Source: Cyclina sinensis (taxonomy: Eukaryota > Mollusca > Bivalvia > Venerida > Veneridae). Taken from it: 64,000 nt of DNA. The DNA is taken from the NCBI GenBank assembly GCA_012932295.1, contig JAAONU010000001.1:27008550-27072549 (forward strand), in the 5' to 3' direction. Each line of letters begins with the position of its first letter. Within the stretch, counting starts at the first letter, position 1. Below the pieces are notes generated by a model, which searched no databases, was not told where the DNA came from, and was given only the letters and a program-made list of their open reading frames with translations. Shown here in pieces: positions 57,340 to 64,000 of the stretch. The position numbers and the translations under genes were made by a program.

Positions 57340-60235
57340 GCTCACCTGAGCATGCTCATGTGAGCTTTTAGGATCCTTGATTGTCCGGCGTCCGTCCGTC
57401 CGTCCGTCCGTCGTCCACAATTCATTCAAACGACATCTCCTCTGAAACCACTGGGCAAAATTTAATGAAACTTGCCTAGAATGTTCCTTGCATGAAGCTC
57501 TACCAAGTTTGTTCAAATGGTTCCGGTTCATTGCATTTCTGGGTCCCAGGAGCTAAAAACAGATTTTACAAGTTGGATCTTTAAAAATCTTCTTGTCAGA
57601 AACCACAATGCCTGGAGCTTTGATATTTGGTATAAAGCATCATCAAGTGGATCTCTACCAAGTTTGTTCAAATTATGATCCTGGGGTCAAAAATGGCCCC
57701 GCCCCAGGGGTAACTTGTTTTACATAGAGTAATATAGGAAAAACTTTAAAAATCTTCTTGTCAGAAACCGTAAGGCATAGAGCTAAGATATTTGGTATAA
57801 AGCATCATCTAGTTGACCTCTACCAAGTTTGTTCAAATCATGGCCTCTGGGTCAAAAATGGCCCCGCCCCAGGGATAACTTGTTTTACATAGAGTTATAT
57901 AGGAAAAACTTTAAAAATCTTCTTGTCAGAAACTGTAAGGCAGAGAGCTTAGATATTTGGTATAAAATATCATCTAATGGACCTCTACCAAGTTTGTTCA
58001 AATCATGGCCTCTGGGTCAAAAATGGCCCCGCCCCAGGGGTAACTTGTTTTACATAGAGTTATATAGGAAAAACTTTAAAAATCTTCTTGTCAGAAACTG
58101 TAAGGCATAGAGCTTAGATATTTGGTATAAAGCATCATCTAATGGACCTCTACCAAGTTTGTTCAAATCTTGGCCTCTGGTCAAAAATGGCCCCGCCCCA
58201 GGGGTAACTTGTTTTACATAGAGTTATATAGGAAAAAATTTAAAAATCTTCTTGTCAGAAACCGTAAGGCATAGAGCTAAGATATTTGGTATAAAGCATC
58301 ATCTAGTGGACCTCTACCAAGTTTGTTCAAATCATGGCCTCTGGGTCAAAAATGGCCCCGCCCCAGGGGTAACTTGTTTTACATAGAGTTATATAGGAAA
58401 AACTTTAAAAATCTTCTTGTCAGAAACCGTAAGGAATAGAGCTTAGATATTTGGTATGTAGCATTGTCTAGTGGACTTCTACCAAGTTTGTTCAAATTAT
58501 ACCTCTGGGGTCAAATTTTGCCCCACCCTGGGGTCATTGGTTTTACATAGGCTTATATAGGAAAATCTTAAAAAATCTTCTTGTCTGAAACCACAAGGCC
58601 CTGAGCCTTAAGATTTGGTATGTAGCATTGTCTAGTGGACCTCTACCAAGTTTGTTCCAATTATACCCCTGGGGTCAAATTTGGCCCCAACCCGGGGTCA
58701 TTGGTTTTACATAGGCTTATATAGTGAAAACTTTGAAAATCTTCTTGTAGAAGGAGAAGTAACATTTTCAGTCCAAATAATCTGGAAATTTGTCAGACAG
58801 GTTGTTTCTATGATTTCTAGCTCAAGTTCGAATATGTGTCATCTGGGTTCAAAAACTAGGTCACAGAGCCCAAAAATAGAAAAACCTTGTTAACACTCTA
58901 GAGGTTACATTTTCAGTCCAAATATCCTGGAAATTAGTCAAAAAGGTTGTTTTGATGATTTTTAGCTCAAGTTCAAAATTGGCTCATCTAGGGTCAAAAA
59001 CTATGTCACAGAGCCCAAATATGGAAAAACCTTGTTAACACTCTAGAGGTAACATTTTCAGTCCAAATATCCTGGAAATTTGTCAGAAAGGTTGTTTCAA
59101 TGATTTCTAGGTTAAATTTGAATATGTGTCATCTGAAATCAAAAACTAGGTCACAGAGCCCAAAAATAGAAAAAAAACTTGTTAACACTCTAGAAGCTTC
59201 TTTTCAGTCCAAATATTCTCGAAATTTGTTAGAAAAAATGTTTTAATGATTTCTAGCTCAGATTCGAACAAAGGTCATCTGGGGTCAAAAACTAAGTCAC
59301 AGACCCCAAATATGGAAAAAGGGTGTTAACACGCATTGAGTTAACATTTTCAGTTCAAATAACCTTGAAATTTGTCAGAAAGATTGTTTTAATGATTTCT
59401 AGCTCAGTTTTGAATATGGGTTATGTGGGGTCAAAAACTAGGACACAGGGCCAAAAAGTAGAAAATCCTTGTTAATGCTCTAGAGGTTACATTTTCAGTC
59501 CAAATGTCCTTGAAATTTGTCAGAAAGGTTGTTTCAATGTTTTCTAGCCCAGATTAGGATATGGGTCATCTGGGATCAAAAACAAGGTCACAGAGCCCTA
59601 AAATGTAAAAACCATTTTGACACTCCAGAGGTTACATTTTCAGTCCAAATATCCTGGAAATTTGTCAGACAGGTTGTTTTGATGATTTCTAGCTCAAGTA
59701 CTAATATGGGTCATCTTTGGTCAAAAACTAGGTCACAGAGACGAAATATGGAAAAACCTTGTTAACAATCTAGAGTTAAGATTTTAATTCCAAATAACCT
59801 GAAAATTTGTCAGAAAAGTTGCTTCTATGATTTCCAGCTCAACTTTGAATATGGGTCATCTGGATTAAAAAACTAGGTCACAGAGCCTAAATATCGAAAA
59901 ACTTTGTAAACGCTCTAGAGGCTACATTTTCAGTCCAAATGTCCTGGAAATTTGCCAGAAAGGTTGTTTTGATGGTTTCTAGCTCAGGTTTGGATATGGA
60001 TCATCTGGGGTCAAAAACTAGGTCACAGAGCCCAAATATGGAAAAACCTTGTTAACACTCTAGAGGCTACGCTTTCAGTTCAAATAACCTTGAAATTTGT
60101 CAGAAAGATTGTTTCAATAATTTCTAGGCCAAGTTTGAATATGGGTCATCTGGGGTCAATTAACCAGGTCCATAGCAACTTTGTTAAAAGCAGTCATATT
60201 CAGGTGAGCGATATAGGGCCATCATGGTCCTCTTG
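57340..60235 (+). mobile_element. Full-length AGCTCACC-family pearl/Helentron-like element with two arrays
   Basis: The head AGCTCACCTGAGCATGCTCA..TGTGAGCT follows TTTTT, then a GTCCGTCC run. Array 1 (about 57500-58740) has 165-bp units: ACCTCTACCAAGTTTGTTCA at 57816, 57981, 58146 and 58310. Array 2 (about 58750-60170) has about 146-bp units: CATTTTCAGTCCAAAT near 58763, 58909 and 59053, about ten copies. The tail has TTCAGGTGAGCGATATAGGG, a CCATCATGG hairpin core and CTTG (60232-60235) before TT. No helicase/Rep protein is encoded, so it is non-autonomous. Confidence 0.8.
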
Positions 60236-60780
60236 TTTTCGAAATATATTGTATATTTCAATGCAACCAGAAAATGTATACAGATGTATAAAATGTCAGA
60301 GAATGTAGAAACACAGAAGTTCATATTATTGAAATACTAGTTTTATCATGGATATACATCAAGACCAGTGGAGACTGTTAATGCATGCAAACATCAAATG
60401 GCTACAAAATCTGCATCTCTGTAAAGGTTGAAAGGTCTTTAGGATATTTCTAAAGTGTGCGTAAGTTTAAACATAACTGTGGTAAAACTGTGCTTGTAAT
60501 CTTGCTATATACATTCCACATTACATGGTCAGTGTTAAGGAAAAAACTCTTTGAATGGCTGTTTTTGACCTTGTTATTTCAGTTCTTTTGCTTGCTCCAA
60601 GTGTTGGCGCTCATTTAACTTAGGCTGCGAAATTTTCAGCCAAGAGAGATTGTCAGTTTCACTTTAGCATTTTATGAAACACATGTTGAATAATTGTTTC
60701 TTTGTACCACTGTTGAAAGGTTGAAGCATGTTTTGGTCCAGTTCAACAGCCTTTTAGAGGACTAGATTTTTTTAATGCTA

Positions 60781-61349
60781 CCATATTTCCCTTTGAATTT
60801 TGTGCACTTTTTTACCCCACGGTTGATGCCAAGACTGCAGGTGCATTTTATACACTAATATTGTGGAATTTCTTCCAAGAAAACTATGATTTCAACAACA
60901 GAACTCGAAATTTCATGTGGTTGCTTCCTTTGGTTTGTGGGTTTTGTTTAGTAGGTATTTGCTTTATTTCTTTGTTTATTTTACTGTCTTAAATAAAATA
61001 AAAAATACTTGCTATTAATTTGACAGTTTCTCTCCATTAAAGTTGATTAGACCTACAAACAAACTGACACCTACTACTTACTGTAGAAGTTTGGTTACAG
61101 TTTAAGCATCAATACTTGAATAATTTGGGAATATATTTCCTACAACCACGTTGACTCTATTGAATTCTCGGAATAAAAATGGCATTTTTAAGTGCCAAAA
61201 CAACTTTTACAAAAGAAATGTCTCTGCACAATTGTCAGTACAAACATAAATATTAACTTTTGACTTATTCGGAATGAAGCTTGATACATCATCCATACAA
61301 TGATCTGTATGCTAAATTTCTGGTGCGCACAATACATGGGGAAATACGG
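60781..61349. mobile_element. MITE with CCRTATTTCCC inverted ends and TA duplication
   Basis: The left end CCATATTTCCCTTTGAATTT and inverted right end CCGTATTTCCCCATGTATTG share most of the first 27 bases (both reach GTGC(G)CAC). TA flanks at 60779-60780 and 61350-61351. It is 569 bp with no transposase. Tc1/mariner-type by TA duplication. Confidence 0.6.
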
Positions 61350-62848
61350 TATTTCATTTCTACAGCCTTCTTTAAGATGAATGTTATTTTCAGCATGTTT
61401 GCAGATGTTAGCCAGTTGAGTTTAATCCAGCTATCTTTTTTATATACCTCTTTCAGACTTGTGCAGGCAAGGTAAATCCTTGACCGAGACATTTTTTTGA
61501 TAGACTGTAGCTCGTTCCTTTTTTTTCTAAACTGCATGACAGTAGTGTTTTCTGTCAAGCAAAAATGTTTTTGTACTTAAATAATGTTACCGTTGTGTTT
61601 ACTTGTTTTGTCATTTAAAGAGCTTCTGTGTCAATGAAGGTACAAGTTTGCTGTAGCCTAGATATAGTATGTAAATGAAATGATAGAAAAAGCTTTGGAG
61701 GAAAATAAATGCATCAGTCCCTAGATATACTTTTTCTAGAACCAGTCTGAAGTGTCTGGTCTTTGATTGGTCAGTGTTGAAAATTACCGAAGTTCTGGCC
61801 AATCAGATGCCAGAGTTTTCGGAATGATTAACACTACTTTTATAAGCCAGTTACCGTTTTCCAGCGGGCTGGTCATATTTTAAATAGAAAATCAGGAATA
61901 ATTTGTGTGGAAAAAACGTAACTTATAATGCACTGCAATATTTCTTGAGGTCAAGCAGAAGAGAAATTTGTTCTTTTTGCATGTGTACATTGTTGTCTGC
62001 ATATCCTGGTGCAGTATATTATGTGTCAACTGCCACATTTTAGAATGAGTTGATTAAAAAGCTTGGCTCACTGGTAGATTAAGAGAAATGTTAATTTTAT
62101 CAGGTATTCCGGAACCGTTCTAATACTGTCACAAGAGTGAGTGAATGAAAGGGGCTGTAACAATGTCCAATAATTGGTTTCTTCGGCAAAGGAAATTTTG
62201 TACAGATCTATTAATGTCTGAAAAAATATTGAATAAAAACTAATTCGGAAAAAAATGTTTTCCTCGTTTAGTTTACTTTACAGAAGGGTTCGATTTTAAA
62301 AATAATTTGATGATAATATTTATTACTTTTTTGGATTTCTTAGTGTCGAGTTGAAAAATGAAGTATAGTAAAGTAACATAATTAAGATTTGAGCAAAAGT
62401 AACATTTGCAAAAAGAAACAGAAAGTGAAAAAAACAAACCTGGAAGACTTTGCTTTTACAAAGTGTACTCACAGTCACCTTAATGAGGTATTGTAAAAAA
62501 TGTCTCGGATAAAGTTAAGAAAACTAACTTTTAGGATGTTGTTACAGTCCTGTTAGACATGTTAAATATGTTCTTCTTGAATATTTGTGTTCAATTTGGA
62601 GGAATTACTGTGCCTAAATGGTGAAATCAAGTGTTGAGATTTTTGAAAGATTTCTCACTTGAAAAGAAAAGGAATGATGAGGGTAAAAAAGAACCCTGCT
62701 GAATATGTAGGATGAAATTATTTAAGCCATTGGCATGAAGAATTAGTATTTTGAAGATGATGCTTAATGGCATGTTAATACTGAAATGAAGAGCATGGTA
62801 ATTTGTTCATTGAATTAATGTGTTTTGTTTTGTTTCAAGTTCGTTTTT

Positions 62849-63812
62849 AGCTCACCTGAGCACTATTTGCTCATGGTTAGTTTATCTGATCACTCTGTGT
62901 CTACTGTCCATCTGTGTATAGTGCGTTGTCAACATTTCTTTTAAATGACATCGTCTCCTTAACTACTGGGTAAAAATTGATGAAACTAGCCAAGGATATT
63001 CCTTGCATGAAACACTTCCAAAGTTAATCAAAGAATTCCATTCCATGCAGAACTCTGGTTGCTATAGCAACAGAAAGGAAAAACTTTGAAAATTTTTTTA
63101 TCTGAAACTGCAAGGCCTAGAGCCTAGATATTTTGCCGGAGCATCATCTGGAGGTCATCTGCCGTGACTGGGGTCATTCATTAATGGCCCTGTTCTGGGA
63201 GTCACTTAACTTACAATAAATAGGTATAACTTAAAAAGGTTTTCTTGTCTGAAAAAGTATCCCTTATAGGGTAGATATTTTGCATGTTGCATTACCTTAT
63301 GGATCTCTACCAATTTTTATCAAATTATGCCCTTTGGGTCAAAAATGCCCTGCCACAGTGGTCATGTTTTTGTAAAATATTTAAGTCTTGAACATCTTCT
63401 TGTCAGAAACCGTCAGCTGTAGGCATAAGATATTTTGTTTGGAGCAACATCTACAGGTCCTCTACCAAAATTGTCCAAATTATCTCCCTGGGTTCATTAA
63501 TGACCATTCCTTGCCAGTTGATTTTAAAAAGGCTTATATAAGGAAGACTTAAAAAAACCTTCTTGTCTGAAACTGTATGCATTAACTTAAGCTAAGATAC
63601 TTTGTATCTTGCATTATCTGAAGGACCTCTAGCATGTTTTTTTCAAATCATGGCCCTTGGGTAAAAATTTGCCCCACCTTTGATGTATAAAATTGAAGGT
63701 CTTTGTAAAGTTTCAATTCAGAAACTGCAATTTCACTTCTTCTGTTTGCTCATCAGTGGACCAACAACCAGCATACTCAGGTGAGCAATCCAGAGCCATC
63801 ATGGCCCTCTTG
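62849..63812 (+). mobile_element. AGCTCACC-family pearl/Helentron-like element
   Basis: The head AGCTCACCTGAGCACTATTT follows TTTTT. Degenerate 140-165 bp units contain TGAAACTGCAAGGCCTAGAG and GGACCTCTAGCATG. The tail ACTCAGGTGAGCAATCCAGAG, a CCATCATGG hairpin core and CTTG (63809-63812) precedes TT. Confidence 0.7.
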
Positions 63813-64000
63813 TTTACAAAGTGTTTATACTTAAAAAAAACAAAAAAAACAAAAACACTTCTTTTGAATCAACATATTAGTTCATGTTTTGCACACAACA
63901 ACCCTTTGGAAGAGATCTCTTGAATGACATACATTTTTTCCCCCTTGAACCCTTAATGACCTTGACCTTCATGTCAGAATATATATATATTAAAAAGAAC

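Larger units (their letters stand above)
57300..64000 (+). other. Intron 11, incomplete (at least 6.7 kb)
   Basis: It contains a full-length pearl-like element (57340-60235), a MITE (60781-61349) and another pearl-like element (62849-63812). The last about 130 bp (CAACCCTTTGGAAGA.., GACCTTGACCTTCATGTCA, TA run) resemble the AGCTCGAC-family core at 11540-11640. The stretch 61350-62848 shows nothing recognised. Confidence 0.8.

Noticed and set aside
57300..64000. Search for the next myosin exon (LNSFEQL..)
   Set aside because: No matching translation was seen in any + strand frame; the region is repeats and AT-rich intron. The gene continues outside the window.

Overview
The window is animal nuclear DNA: AT-rich, with large introns, GT-AG exons and dense non-coding repeats. 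The repeat set suggests a bivalve mollusc, perhaps a venerid-type clam. It consists of pearl/Helentron-like elements with 140-165 bp core repeats rich in AAGGTCA motifs, TA-duplicating MITEs and a tRNA-derived SINE. The species call is from memory of such repeats and is not proven here.

There is one confident protein-coding gene, on the + strand: the 5' part of a non-muscle (zipper/MYH9/MYH10 type) myosin II heavy chain. Eleven coding exons between 5287 and 57299 join in frame to give the first 475 residues of the motor: SH3-like N-terminus, purine-binding loop, P-loop, loop 1, switch I and switch II. The rest of the motor, the neck and the coiled-coil tail lie beyond base 64000. A 27-bp in-frame candidate exon at 45131-45157 sits at the loop 1 junction where vertebrate NMII-B/C genes carry their B1 cassette.

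Layout: 1-5262 is upstream sequence, with a concatemer of pearl-like elements (420-1978), a second element (2069-2838), a TACG-rich tandem duplication (about 3300-4240) and a quiet stretch holding a possible promoter (about 5040-5260). Intron 1 (5644-10475) holds a Mutator-like insertion, an inverted pair of TA-flanked MITEs and a SINE nested in one of them. Intron 2 (20 kb) holds pearl-like elements, a third MITE inserted in one of them, a 2.2-kb Harbinger-like transposon with two unidentified reading frames, and the first of two nearly identical 146-bp-array elements. Intron 3 (13.5 kb) holds the second of these and several more families. Intron 4 (7.8 kb) holds the candidate cassette exon. 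Introns 5-10 are shorter. Intron 11 runs off the end and contains a full-length 2.9-kb pearl-like element.

The main discovery-type observation is that at least five repeat families with different sequences share one terminal plan: a terminal palindrome at the 5' end, its first 8-14 bases inverted near the 3' end, a short 3' hairpin, a CT(T/A)G terminus, and insertion between two T residues. This matches rolling-circle Helentron/pearl elements. Some copies are head/tail chimeras, and many cores carry nuclear-receptor-like AGGTCA sites.
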